64,000 nt of DNA from assembly GCF_023078275.1 (NCBI RefSeq), contig NC_062977.1, forward strand, positions 15,707,118-15,771,117, in the 5' to 3' direction. Below the pieces are notes generated by a model that was given only the letters and a program-made list of their open reading frames with translations, ran no database searches and was not told the origin of the DNA. The stretch is from Leguminivora glycinivorella. Its lineage: Eukaryota > Arthropoda > Insecta > Lepidoptera > Tortricidae. Positions within the stretch are counted from its first letter, which is position 1, and each line of letters starts with the position of its first letter. The position numbers and the translations under genes were made by a program. Below are positions 34,396 through 46,380 of the stretch, piece by piece.

Positions 34396-34630
34396 AAATA
34401 GTACATTACGATACAAGTGCGTAAAAAAGGAAGTTCGAAACGAGTGGCGATAAATTAAAACACGACCGAAGGGAGTGTTTTAAATCGACACGAGTTACGA
34501 ATTTCCTTTTCGCACGTGTATCGTACGACGTTTTTCAGTACAGATGAGCTTCCGAAGTTTCGACCTGGCATATAATGAACCACTTCTCGCACTAGTGCGT
34601 AAAAAAAAACAACATCTGTACTGAAAAAAA
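34396..34630. mobile_element. MITE cluster with inverted arms
   Basis: acgatacaagtgcgtaaaaa...cgaaacgagtggcg is mirrored by cacgagttacgaatttcc...gcacgtgtatcgt. A second hairpin has tttttcagtacagatg (34532-34547) against catctgtactgaaaaa. The sequence resembles a family widespread in Lepidoptera. Confidence 0.65.
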
Positions 34631-34844
34631 TCTTTAACACACAATATAAAATGCACAAAACCATACATTTAATGCGTTTAAATCTAATTAAAGCCTAAAA
34701 CAATACATTACGAGTACGAGTCGCATTGTCCGTGGACTTTCGAGAAATAAAAGTAAACAAAATTGAAAAGAAGAATTGATTTAAAAATATAATGACACCT
34801 AAAATTCATGCATAAAACGCTATAGTTATTTGTTATACAAGGGG

Positions 34845-35040
34845 GCAAAGTTGTATTTTAACGCCGAGTGTGGAATTGAAAAACGAGCAAGTGAAAGGAT
34901 TCTATAGTTGAACCACGAGCGAAGCGAGTGGTTCGAGAATAGAATCCTGAACTTGCGAGTTTTTTAACACACGAGAAGTAAAATACATTTGCACCCGAGT
35001 GTAACACAAAACTTTTCCCCTCACTATAGCGAGAAAACTA
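34845..35040. mobile_element. MITE-like foldback with gattctatag/ctatagaatc-type arms
   Basis: Blocks ggattctatagttgaaccac and gtggttcgagaatagaatcc are inverted around gagcgaagcgag. Outer parts aaaacgagcaagtg and acttgcgagtttttt are also inverted. Confidence 0.65.
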
Positions 35041-35244
35041 CAACGCAAAAAATGCATTTATCACTGCTTCCAGTAGTTCCACAGGTAAATCATCTTTATT
35101 ACTAGATTCACCTACTTTTATCAATTTTAAATTAGTCAATTTGACTTTATTCAAGGTCAAATTACTTTACCCACTAGTGGATAAAATGCGTTTTTACCCA
35201 CTGGTATGGACAAAACACGTGTTTCCGAGCTAGTGAGGGGAAAA

Positions 35245-35400
35245 ATAATTAACTTGAGCTCAATGTAGGCAACAGTATCTTATATATAAATCTTATTGCC
35301 TACAAATCTATTTTCATTATTTTTGTCCTAGAGTGAAGCCATGGACGGCCTTGCCATGGACGGCCTTGCCCCGGCGAGACCTTCGCAAAATAAAGGTGAA
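35245..35400 (+). repeat. Duplicated segment, copy B
   Basis: Second copy of the segment at 34235-34395, about 1 kb away in the same orientation. It contains an internal tandem doubling of ccatggacggccttgcc. Confidence 0.6.
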
Positions 35401-35816
35401 TTGGAAAGTAGATCGCGCAATGAAAATAGCACTGGTTCGGTTTCACTGACCTAGTTGACGATATAAAATACGAGAAACATCTGGTTGTAGGAGTACTCTG
35501 GTTTGTGTGGAAATATCGGAACAGAAATAAATAATTAGGATCATATTACTTTTTATTTATGTACTTATTTTTGGTATTGCAAAAGTTTTGTACTTTATAT
35601 TTAAAGATTTATCTCATAAAATTTTAAGATAGATGACGGAATAAGTAAGTCTGTAAACCTTGTTGTCATGTCCTTTGTTTTCGATTTATTGTGGTATGTA
35701 TTATTTACGGATTCTTCGGTAAAAAAAAGTGTGGTAGCTCGAGCAACCTCCTAATAAAAATAATTTTTTTTCTTAACACGTGCCGTGAGTAATTATAATC
35801 TTTGTTACAATCCTAA

Positions 35817-36113
35817 GGCAGCGTTCCCACTTATCCGTCGCGTGTCTCGGGGCGCGCAAAGGGCGTCCGCGCCACGCCACCTGAGTGTAATTCAAAAAGC
35901 GTCTCCTCAGTACATTTTGTATAGGAAGGACGTAAGGCGCGCCGCCAAGCGGCGCGGCGCGCGCCACGCCGCCGCCACGCCACCTGGGGCGCGTCTTACG
36001 TCTTTCCTATACAAAATGTACTGAGGAGACGTTTTTTGAATTACACTGAAGCGGCGTGGCGCGGACGCCCGTTGCGCGCCCCGAGACACGCGACGCTCTT
36101 GTGTGGCCGGTCA
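35817..36113. mobile_element. Long-hairpin element, copy 1 (297 bp)
   Basis: Nearly the whole element is one inverted repeat: gtcgcgtgtctcggggcgcgc, gtaattcaaaaa-cgtctcc and tacattttgtataggaagg on the left are mirrored on the right. Direct repeats ctaa flank it at 35813-35816 and 36114-36117. The same family occurs at 37434-37707 and 40314-40694. Confidence 0.88.
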
Positions 36114-37433
36114 CTAAACTTGAACAAAATAAACGCAATTCATCAAGAATAGAAAGTGCGAAAGCAGCAATCTGAACGCACTACATTCGCTACTGTCTCA
36201 TTAACCCAGTTCCAATTACGGAATTATAGATTTAACAGATTTCAATACAATTCCGCTTAGGCGGGCGATTCACTGGCCCGATTCTACGAAAACTACAACT
36301 GGGCCAAGGCGGCCGGTGTGACGCTATATCGAGGCCGTAGTACTATGAGACTAATTCGTTCTTAGGTCAACGATCTTGTGGGTGATAACATTAAAAGCGA
36401 ATTATGATACTAGGCTAGTGGTAAATCACGTGTGAAACCACTGCAATGTACGAGTATAATAAATAATGCTTAGTTTGTATACGTAGTTATTTTCGTTGTT
36501 AAGGTCGATTTACATTTATCGCATCGAAATTAGACAGCGGATATATACGAGTAGGCAACTGCTGAATTTTCTGACATTGAAGTTTTGTAACGTCTGCCAA
36601 GATTATGATGGAATGGAAAAATATCCACGGTCATACGTCGATGTTGTATGTCGTATTTAGACATTACATTGGAACAAGCTTTAAGGTTGCCTTGCCTCAC
36701 CATTGACGCGGAAATGAGAGGAGACGAGACGTTCGAGAATCAACGAAAAGCATTTGTCTCTGTAACTCTTCTGCGCTGATATTGGTTGACACAATAGAGA
36801 CCATGACATTTTTTATAGTAGCAGATTAAGAAACAATTGACGATCGTTGCTAGGACTTAAATTCTTCACGAGCCTATTACTTGTAAGCTATTAAACCGAC
36901 TGAATGCCACGCATCAGAAGCCTTAGTAGTGATCATGTACTTACTTATTATGCAAATTATAGGTTTATAATGTAAATAATGGTTTAACAAGAAATTAAGA
37001 TGAAAACGAACTTGAATGAAGATGAACTGGACAAAAAGAGATAAGTCTCCGTATGTAAAAATAAAACTGCTAAATACACCTACCTTATGACGCAAATTAA
37101 AGATATAGAGGTACAAACTCCGATAGAATAGTATTCGAGTAGTAAGAATTGCATTTAAAACTACACTGGCAAATGCAACGCCAACGCAGTCAAAATCAGA
37201 GGAAAAAACGTAGCCTGAAAACCGCGTAAACAAGTCGTTCCTAACTAGGTCATTAACACCGAGGTCCAGGAAAAAGTAAACAAGGATAAAGACAACTCGA
37301 CGCGGGTAATGTAGGTCGAGTACGGCCTGAAATAACAATGACTGTGTTACGACATTTGCTGTTATGAAATCGGAATCTTTAATTTCTCGACGACACCTAC
37401 AGCCAACTGACAAAGAGGTCAGTTCTAACTTAG
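36114..37433. other. Presumed EcR 5' intron between hairpin elements
   Basis: Contains the longest open frame of the window (36877-37446 minus, 189 codons), which runs into the next hairpin element. No family recognised and no coding support. Confidence 0.3.
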
Positions 37434-37707
37434 GCAGCGTCCCCACTTAGGCGTCGCGTGTCTCGCGGCGCGCAACGGACGTCTCCGCCACGCCGCCTGA
37501 ATGTAATTCAAAAAACGTCTCCTCAGTACATTTTGTATAGGAAGGACGTAAGACGCGCCCCAGGCGGCGTGGCGGCGGCGTGGCGCGCGTCTTACGTCCT
37601 TCCTATACAAAATGTACTGAGACGTTTTTTGAATTACATTCAGGCGGCGTGGCGGAGACGTCCGTTGCGCGCCCCAAAACATGCGTCTTATGAGTGTGGA
37701 TGGTCCC
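37434..37707. mobile_element. Long-hairpin element, copy 2 (274 bp)
   Basis: Same mirrored blocks as copy 1, with direct repeats ttag at 37430-37433 and 37708-37711. The centre is a gcggcgtggcggcggcgtgg tract. Confidence 0.88.
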
Positions 37708-37754
37708 TTAGGTTCCAGACTAGTTGGATAAACATTATCGCATTAATGTGTTCC

Positions 37755-37835
37755 TATCGCACTTACAAATAGTGCGAAAAAGACGGCCTGACCTTATATC
37801 GTTTATCATGCGAACATGCTTGTCGATTATGATGG
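37755..37835. repeat. Second copy of the tatcgcacttacaaatagtg repeat
   Basis: Matches 16930-17000 over tatcgcacttacaaatagtg, gacggcctga and tcgtttatc-like blocks. Confidence 0.5.
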
Positions 37836-38064
37836 TTCAGCATTCACCCATGAATCTTCATTAGCTTCCTGACATTGACACATGCATGGACATTGGACAG
37901 CGTGAATGAAATGAAAGAATGACAACAAATTGGCATTATTTCGATCATCAAAATGTCTGCCCGATTGAAATAGTCATTCGATATGTAACTGATATGATAC
38001 CGATCTGTCAGTATTGACATTTTTCAACCAACACTTTTGACATTGACATCAGTATCATATAATG

Positions 38065-38580
38065 GACTAAGCCAGACCTTCCTCAAATTCTCAAGGATGA
38101 AACTTTGGGATAATGTAGAGTTCGTATCGACGTTTGATGTCTGCATAGGTACTAGGAAATTGTTCGGCCCGTCGGCCATTTTTTTGCTATCAGGTTTTTT
38201 TAAATACACTGTTACTTTGTTAGAAAATACTGTTAGGAATGGATAATCATCATTTCCTAACCATTTGCGCCGGCCTTAGATTGAGAAATTAGGGTAAGTG
38301 AGAGAGACTTTCAAGCGTCTGGTAAAAGTTACGGCCAGCGGAAATGGTCTGGAAATGATGATTATCAAATCCTTACATTCTTTTCTATTACATATATAAA
38401 AATCAGCCATGAGAATTTAAGGAAAGTTAGTGTTTAAAAAAAAAAAAACTTATAGCAAAAAATGGCGACGGGCCGAACTAGGTAATATGCAGACATCAAA
38501 CGTAGATACGAACTCTACATTATCCCAAAGTTTCATCCTTGAGAATTTGAGGAAGGTCTGGCGGCTCTGGGCTCTTAGTC
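38065..38580. mobile_element. Foldback element with about 120-bp arms
   Basis: The left arm (gactaagccagacc..., 38065-38180) is mirrored by 38457-38580, including ccttcctcaaattctcaagg, gaaactttgggataatgtag and cgtttgatgtctgcat. An inner inverted pair, ataatcatcatttcc and ggaaatgatgattat, lies inside. Confidence 0.85.
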
Positions 38581-38760
38581 TATAAGAAACATCGAATAAC
38601 TATAGTTCCGGATCTGTAAGTCCACATTTTTGACACATTTGTTTTGAAGATGATTTTTGACACATCTGTTCATATTCTTTGATGAATACTTTTGCATGTT
38701 AAATTGTATCTTGTTATTTAATGCATGTTAGTTATAAGATGTAATGTTTTGAAAAGAAGT

Positions 38761-38947
38761 TGCCCGCCGAGTTTCTTGCCGGTCCCATAGTGGATACCCC
38801 CCTCCCAACTGAGGGGGGACTGAAATCTTCTCGAGGCTGAGGCGTAGGGTTAGAGCCGGCGTAGCTTTATTTGACGTTCATATGCGCATTGTAATATGCC
38901 TACTTGAAAAATAAATATTTCATTTTCATTTTCATTTTCATTTTCGA
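38761..38947 (+). mobile_element. 3' end of a 5'-truncated LINE
   Basis: agtttcttgccggtcccata, then gacgttcatatgcgcattg, taatatgcctacttgaaaaa, an aataaa and a TTTTCA simple tail. This is the typical 3' terminus of a lepidopteran non-LTR retrotransposon family. No coding part is present. Confidence 0.7.
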
Positions 38948-39779
38948 AGTATGTTGCGATGTGGCTAAGACGTATCATTTGCCAAATCTAGCGATTAATT
39001 TCGAATTGGTTGACTCGATTAGGCCCTATTGTACAAGGAGGCTCTTAAACAAATATACGATTTCTGTCAACTTACTGAAATGTCATTTGAATCGAAATGA
39101 CAGACTGCCACAGCACTAGTTAAAAAATAAAAATGAATGATAAATGTCATAATAAGTAAATCCCGCGTGATAAATTAATATCGTAAAATACTCACTAACG
39201 AAGATCCGCAAAAATGTAACATAGTGTTAGATTATGTTTAAAGTAAGCAAAATATTGTTTTTAAGTACTTGATTTCTTTAAATAATATTACAGGATTTTA
39301 TTTCAAATTTCATTAGGTCGTGCGAGTTTACGTTTTGTGGACGCTGTCATGTGTCAAAAATGTGATCTTACAGCTCCGGGACAATAAGATTCTAATCGGG
39401 GATAACTTCGTTCCGATCTAGGAAAGTTGAGCAAGTTCGGAAATGACTGGCGGGCCGGCTGTTACATACTATTTTTAACCTCCAACCCAAACAGAGGGGT
39501 GTTTTGTCTGACTCGTTTACCTCCCTACACAGACGAGTATTTGTTTCAATGAACTGGTCTTTTTCAATTAATGTTGGATTTTGAAGTGTTTGTGAAATTA
39601 AAAGTGTAATCCAATGTCCAGTGTGTGTGTTGTAAATTTTTGAAGTGTTTGTGAGTCTTGAATTTTTGGCTATATTTGATAACGTATAAACATCGCGAGG
39701 CATCTCGTCTTAGCAAGATTTTACAAGAAAATATTTTTAGGGTCAAGTCCTACATACTCGTACTTGTATTAATCACAAG

Positions 39780-39942
39780 TAATGATGTGCAAGTTGCGGA
39801 AACTTTCCAAAAAATCTTAAATATCTTGAAAAATGGAAAGTTTCCATCCATACAATTGTCCAATACAAAGTGTGGAAAGTTTCCGAAGTTTTCCTATGTG
39901 AAGATTTCAGAATTTTGGAAACTTTCCGTCGGCACATCATTA
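39780..39942. mobile_element. 163-bp hAT-type MITE
   Basis: TIR taatgatgtgc at 39780-39790 and gcacatcatta at 39932-39942, with an exact 8-bp duplication atcacaag at 39772-39779 and 39943-39950. The interior repeats ggaaactttcc-type motifs in both orientations. Confidence 0.9.
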
Positions 39943-40313
39943 ATCACAAGTATCTATTATATTATGCGTCCTTATAAGCCATAGTACAGTACATATGAGT
40001 ATATCGATTTCATTCATGCTCGCTTCTCGCCAAGTTTATCTGGGCCTTCATGCGTATATGGTTTGTATGATATTCATTAAAGCGATACGTGACAATTGCC
40101 ATAGTTATGGGTATTACGCTACAAATATGTTATTTACTTAATGAATATGATTCTTACGTAAACTGTATAACGCTTAGTGAAACGATACATTTAACACTCC
40201 TATGTACATCTTAAGTTGGTCCCAAAATCATGTTTTACAATTTTTACAATATATCAAAGGTGTTAGTTATTTTATCTTTATAGCAAGACATCTATTTCAG
40301 TTTGGAATCTTAG

Positions 40314-40694
40314 CCAGCGTTCCCACTTAAGCGTCGCGTGTCTCGGGGCGCGCAACGGACGTCCGCGCCACGCCACCTGAGTGTAATTCAAAAAACGTCT
40401 CCTCAGTACATTTTGTATAGGAAGGACGTAAGACGCGCCGCCGCCACGCCACCTGGGGCGCGTCTTACGTCCTTCCTATACAAAATGTACTGAGGAGACG
40501 TTTTTTGAATTATATATGCTATACATTTTGTATAGGAAGGACGTAAGACGCGCCCAGGTGGCTTGGCGGCGCGTCTTACGTCCTTCCTATACAAAATGTA
40601 CTGAGGAGACGTTTTTTGAATTACACTCAGGTGGCGTGGCGCGGACGTCCGTTGCGCGCCCCGAGACACGCGACGCTCTGATGTGGCCGGTCCC
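40314..40694. mobile_element. Long-hairpin element, copy 3, with doubled centre (381 bp)
   Basis: Same family as 35817-36113, but the central arms occur twice: tacattttgtataggaagg and its complement alternate four times. Flanking direct repeats ttag lie at 40310-40313 and 40695-40698. Confidence 0.88.
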
Positions 40695-40698
40695 TTAG

Positions 40699-41582
40699 GA
40701 CATGACGCCTAGTAATACAATGGAAAAACCTTAATACTAGTCAATGCCAAATTGTCCATAATTTAGGCTAACTAAGCATTGATCTATTTGACACCAGACT
40801 ATATTGAATATGTATTTAACTATTTGCTACCGCCAGTACGCTCCAGTTAAAAGAATATTAATCGGTAACTTATCATAGGACAAAGTTCGTAGCGCGATTA
40901 AAACTGTGATTTATTTCATAGGCAAGAGGGCATTGGTTTGCTTATCGGGTAGTAAAAGGGTTAATTATTTTATTTGTTTTTAGGTCTGTAGTGCAGTGAC
41001 AACGAGCGGGTTCACTGACCGAGTATCAGGGCAGATAAGTCGACGACGAAATGTTATCGTGCGAAGAATGCTTTGTTTTCGATTTATTTGGCGTCATGTG
41101 TTCTGATTAGATTGATTACTGGAATTGAATGATCGAAGCACATACAACTATGTAGTCAGTCGTTTTTCTTTACTGTCCGCATCGGATCAAAACTGTAAAC
41201 GTACTGACCACACCCATAGTTACTGCATTATCTATGATGAATTAAGCGTGGAACACAAAATACAAAACGACTTTTAAAGACTTAATTATAAGGTTTAAAC
41301 TCAATAGAAAATATCGAAGATCAAGAGGCAAAGCTTACTGCGGTTAGTAACAAATAAAAAAAAAGTAAATAAGTACACAAGTGTGGACGAAGTGGTCATA
41401 CCGCGGGGCCTCTCCGTGACCAGATCGCGGTAACGAGCAAAAAACTACGACATCCGAGTACGAGAAAAAAACTTGCTGTATCACTCATACCAATGTTAAA
41501 ATGAGACTGGCGTTGTTGGATAAATCTTAAGACTTACGTCGCGAAAATAGTTTGTTAGACTAAGTTTTTATTGATGAAATAT
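40699..41582. other. Presumed EcR 5' intron, no feature recognised
   Basis: AT-rich and featureless by eye. Confidence 0.3.
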
Positions 41583-41586
41583 AGTT

Positions 41587-41992
41587 GGGTGAATCAACTT
41601 TTTCTTGCTTTTTGCAAGAATTACCCTTACTTATTATTAGGTCTACTTTTGTGATTTTTAACCTTACCATCGTGAATAAAGATCCTTATTTCACGTATAC
41701 CAATTACGGAAAAATTTAAAAACGATTCATTTTTAATTAAAACAATATGTGACCCAGTGGAAGAGACACTTTTTTCATACAAAAGTGAGGGACAGCTATG
41801 TCCACTGGGTCACTGCTCGAAACAAAGTTATAAAATAGGAAATCCTATAATTACATGTTGTATTGCGTAGCTATTATATTTGTCTTTAATATAATAATTA
41901 TACATTAATTAGACTAAATCTCAATTAAATTTTCTGACCACATGTAGTCGAAGTATGCGAAATTTTCCTGGCAAAGAAAAGTTGATTCACCC
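41587..41992. mobile_element. 406-bp MITE with gggtgaatcaactttt termini
   Basis: gggtgaatcaactttt at the left and aaaagttgattcaccc at the right are exact inverses. Direct repeats agtt flank it at 41583-41586 and 41993-41996. A second inverted pair inside, gtgacccagtgga and tccactgggtcac, brackets about 45 bases. Confidence 0.85.
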
Positions 41993-43036
41993 AGTTGGAA
42001 AAAATATCTGCTTATTAACCAATTTTGCCTAAAAGCGTAAAATTCAAATTTACTTCAGGTGGCGCACTTTACACGGAAAAAAAATATTTTAACAATACTA
42101 CCAGAACGTTTAGTAAAATAGATTTATCGTAACTGATACTACAATCTCGTAATAAAAACAACTGTATTGTTACGTTTACTATATCTTGAATTCAATAGAA
42201 CTAAGCAAACATTAATATGCACTAAACAGTTCTGTTTGAATTACATATACGAGAACTCTAGTTTTATTTACAACTAATAGAATAAAGGTTACGATAATTC
42301 TATTAACAAGAAGCTTCTTGTAATGCCAAAAAAATAAAAATTATCTTTACAATCTTAATCTTAGCGGTTACTATCACAGTATACTTCCTGTAACTTTTTT
42401 ATACGTTGCCATTACTTTGTAGTTCTCGTAAAGAAATAAAAAGAATATTCTTGTAATGTAAACTCAACGAAGAGTTATATTTAAAAATATTATGTTTGTA
42501 TAAATATGTACGCATCGCTGTCAACTCTATTATTTGTATCGTAGCGAATGCCATCGCAGTATAGTTGATATGACTGTTTTATAAGTTGGTATTACTTTGC
42601 AGCTCTTGTAAATAATGACAATAATATTCTCGTAATGTATACTGGTGAACAAATAGTTCTGTTGAAAAAGTATTTAGTTAGTATAAATATGTGTTTCGTT
42701 TTTGTAACGAAACGCCATGTTTAAGTACCATTGTATATCTTAGTGAATGCTATAGCAGTATAGTTGATTTTACTTTGCGCCTCTTGTAAAAAATAACAAT
42801 GATATTCTCGTAATATACACCGAAAAATAATTGTTATAACAAAAATATTGTCCGCATAAATAAATGTTTTGCTTGTGTAACGAAACGCAATGTCAAATCG
42901 CTTGCGGCGTGGTCGGCGGCCATTTACGTGTCATGAGAGATCACGCGTGGACGCGGATCGCAATAGGTTATATTATTTATCGTTAAACGTACTCACTACG
43001 TATTATCCATTCGTTTGGTAGTTTCCATTTTAGGAA

Positions 43037-44207
43037 ATGGATAAAGAGGTGCAAAAACTCTTGCAAGGATGGGAGATGGCAGAGTTGGCAAAAGCAGGTG
43101 AGTCATGTACCGTACATGTAGAACTTAGTAGATAATTAGAATGGTGAGTAAAAAGGCATTTAATGTTGTATTCATTTTACATTGCATACAAATTCATACG
43201 ACATTACGTGGGCAAAATCTAAATACTGAACTAATAAGGACTGTCCACGATAAAAAGTGGTCATACATAACATGATAAATCTTTCTTCCTGAATGCACAT
43301 TTTGAAGCAATATTATATTTTGATAAATCTGTATACATAAAACTATATAATAATTAAAGCTATTCCTTATAATGCTTTAGTGTGTCTGAGGTTTCGCCGA
43401 ATGTACCTATACCATCAAGCATTTCATTTCTTGTACAGTGTTTTTTAACAAACTTCACACGCTTCCTGGCACAATTTTATAAATACTTATATTTTTATAA
43501 GCTGTTTTTATAAGATGTCATTCTAATGTGTGTACACATTAGAATGACATCTTAGCAGACAAAAAAATACTTTTTGAAACTCATTTCGACTTTTGGGAGT
43601 CAGGAAGACTTTCTACTCCAAGCACTGACAGTTGTTTTTGTATGGAGAGCCAAAAAGTGTCAAAAAGTCGAATTCAGCAAAGTTAGAAAATCTCAGTACT
43701 TTCTTAATCTGATTACAATCACAAAAATGATTACTATCGTAAAATCAGTATGTAATAGGGTATATTTTGGCTATTATAATTAAACATTAAAAAAATATTT
43801 TTGTCATTAAAACTGTTGTACTTAAAGACTGCAAGAAGACACTGTACAAAAAAATATTGTTATCATGAGATACATACTGCTAAAATTCATAGGCCACCTA
43901 AAGTTTATAATTTGTTTGTATTTTTATAATGTAGTTTGATATCTACAAATTATTTGACAAACATGCTGCTTATAAATTCTCATTGTATCAAAAGATTTAC
44001 CATGTTATATATGAAAACTTTTTATCGTGGACAGTCTTTATATATATCTGAAGTGGACGTAGAATATTACTTATTGTAAAATTTATTCATAGAAATTTAA
44101 TGTCTTTTTCAGATGATTTACAATGGTTGCAAGTTTCCTGTGACCCATGCCATACTGTGGAACAAAAGTGGAAAAATTCTGCAAAATATAAATTTTGGAC
44201 GAAATGA
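43037..44207 (+). CDS. Small two-exon reading frame inside the 3.4-kb element
   Basis: Exon 43037-43097 starts with ATG and ends GCAG|GTGAGT. Exon 44113-44207 follows a strong acceptor, tctttttcag, and ends in TGA. They join in phase to give 51 residues: MDKEVQKLLQGWEMAELAKA, then DDLQWLQVSCDPCHTVEQKW and KNSAKYKFWTK. The opening helix-like stretch resembles the first helix of SAM-domain proteins often carried by insect elements, a weak resemblance only. It may be the relic of a larger gene. Confidence 0.3.
43511..43554. repeat. 44-bp near-perfect palindrome
   Basis: taagatgtcattctaatgtg... mirrored by ...cacattagaatgacatctta with one mismatched pair at the centre and no spacer. Confidence 0.95.
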
Positions 44208-44428
44208 AGGACGGTTCTATTAACACTGACGAATATATGAACAAAGTCTTGCACTAAGGATCGTTGAAATATATTTTTTAACAAATTATATGATTATTTT
44301 ATTTACTTTCAGATTCACCAATTTTCACCGCTCATAGCATCCATTCCATATGCTGGGTGACCCAGGTTTCCGGATCCCAGTTTCAACTCTAGGCTTCTGT
44401 CTCTTGGAACTGGTCCTAGCAACCTGCA

Positions 44429-44855
44429 TTTTTATCGGTAGGTACCTATGAATTTGTCTGTGCACTGTATAGACAACTAACATTTCTTGTAAATGTAAGA
44501 AAAGGTTTGTTGTCCATACAAGGTGGTACAGTAGGATTAAAGGCTGAGCCACGCCAGATACGTGTACGTAGACGTGCGCGTAGCGTACGCGGTGTAAATG
44601 ACGAATCCTCATTAGAGATTACACCGCTTGTGTGACGTGTTTCCCGTGTGTGTCTAGCGGTGTATCATCTCTTTTGAAGATTCGTACTTTACAGCGCGCA
44701 CGCCACGCACACGTCTACGTACACGTATCTGGCGTGGCTCGGTCTTTAATCCTACTGAACCACCTTGTATAGACAACAAACCTTTTTTTACATTTACAAG
44801 AAATGTTAGTTGTCTATACAGTGCACAGACAAATTCATAGGTACCGATAAAAATA
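44429..44855. repeat. Large hairpin, arms about 160 bp
   Basis: The left arm (44429-44590) and right arm (44688-44855) are inverted copies, roughly 90% alike by eye: tgtctgtgcactgtatagac, taacatttcttgtaaatgta, gtaggattaaag and gagccacgccagatacgtgt on the left each have complements on the right. A 4-base insertion ggta is present only in the left arm. Confidence 0.92.
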
Positions 44856-45469
44856 TAACACGTTAACGCAATTGTATATTTATTAGAGAGTACCATAAAT
44901 GCAGTTGCTGTAACTAACTTTCTTGTTCTATCAACCATTTAATGAAGTTTACATAAATGAAGAGAATGTAATATATATCAGATGACTTGTATTCTTAACG
45001 ATACCTATTATTGGCCTAACTAAAGTTTTATAACCTTTACAAGAATTTCTTGTGGAGTTTACATTATTTTGTTTATTTAGACAATCCATTTGTTATAAAT
45101 ACTGAATAATCTAGTAATACACACAATTTGACTGTGTGACCCTTACAATATTTTTATTTTATGATACGTAATGTATATATTACCTTTACAAGAATATATT
45201 GTTAAGGTCACATTTCATTTATTAAGCTCTGCAAGAAAATATTATTTATTTGTACGGTCCACGTGTTATGATTACTAAATATTCTAGTAATACACGCTAT
45301 TTTAATGTGTAGCAATTACAAGATAACTAGTTCACTAAGCTCAACGCATTTAAACAGACTAGTTTAGTTATTTATACTATGTGAACAATTGTCCCAGAAT
45401 TTACTAGATTTTCTCGTTCAGATTACACTATTCAGGTATCATGGACGAGACTTTTTTCTCCGTGTAAGG

Positions 45470-46380
45470 TCATAGATTTTGCAATATTGCTGACAAAAAT
45501 AGCTTGCCAGACTCTTCGTTAAATGGTTTTCAAAATGTCTAATCTAGTATTGGTTGTCGGTGTCGGTTACTTGTTTGTATACTAGGTACTTATAATCGAG
45601 TTGGCCGCTTATGTAGGTAGAATAATCTGCTGTTTTAAGCACTTTCGAAATAAGCCAAATTAAAATCCTCTTAAGAATACTTATTCAGGAAATTGCTAAA
45701 TTATTAAAGTAAAGTCCGGAAAGTTTCTCAAATTTGTTATTTAAGCATTTATCGGGCAAACCCGTTTTAAATGGAGAGAGTGGCCCATAATAAGGGTGTC
45801 CCTGCAAATGGGCTAAAACCAGAAACCAAATAACATGCATTAAATATAAATTGTTTTATGCATTTTAAGTAATTCGACTTACAAAGTAAGTAATTATAAT
45901 AAAAGTACCCTGAACGGAAACAGTTGAAATTGGTCGAGTTTCAAAGTTTTAAGCTCTTTAAACTTTGAAGTTAATTAATTTTAACATTCCTAATTGAAAA
46001 GTTTTTCATAATTTTGTTCTTAGATCAATATTTTTTATGCTTAGTTAATTTCAAAAGAGTTGATAATGACTTGCTTAAAATAAGCGCTATTTTCATCAGA
46101 GCTTTGTACTAAGTCAGGCTTTCTGTACTAAATTTTAAAATAATGTCATCACGTATCATGTTTATGTACGTTGAAGACCTTTAAATCACAATAAAGTACA
46201 CGGCCAAAAATCCGTCGGCGGATAACTTAAAAAGACATGTAGGACCAGATAAATCACCAAAACATTTAATTAAAAATAATATTGATTAACCTTTACGCGG
46301 TTATCATCATACCGCTCCGCTGTATGAACGAGACAGCATTACACACACATATATCTTCATCTCGCTCACACTCCCCGTTG
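45470..46380. other. Presumed EcR 5' intron, no feature recognised
   Basis: AT-rich, with no gene or named repeat. Confidence 0.3.

Larger units (their letters stand above)
42072..45464. mobile_element. 3.4-kb TIR-bounded DNA element, unclassified
   Basis: Left end cacggaaaaaaaa and right end ttttttctccgtg are imperfect inverses, with TA on each outer side (42070-42071 and 45465-45466). Both flanks, about 0.8 kb on the left and 0.5 kb on the right, are dense in tcttgtaa/ctcgtaa/tctagtaa-type short repeats, which end abruptly near these termini. It contains a small spliced frame (43037-44207), a 44-bp palindrome (43511-43554) and a large hairpin (44429-44855). No transposase recognised. Confidence 0.6.

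Noticed and set aside
36877..37446. 189-codon open frame on the minus strand, the longest in the window
   Set aside because: It runs into a hairpin element, has no recognised domain or start context, and its hydrophobic composition follows from T-rich sequence.
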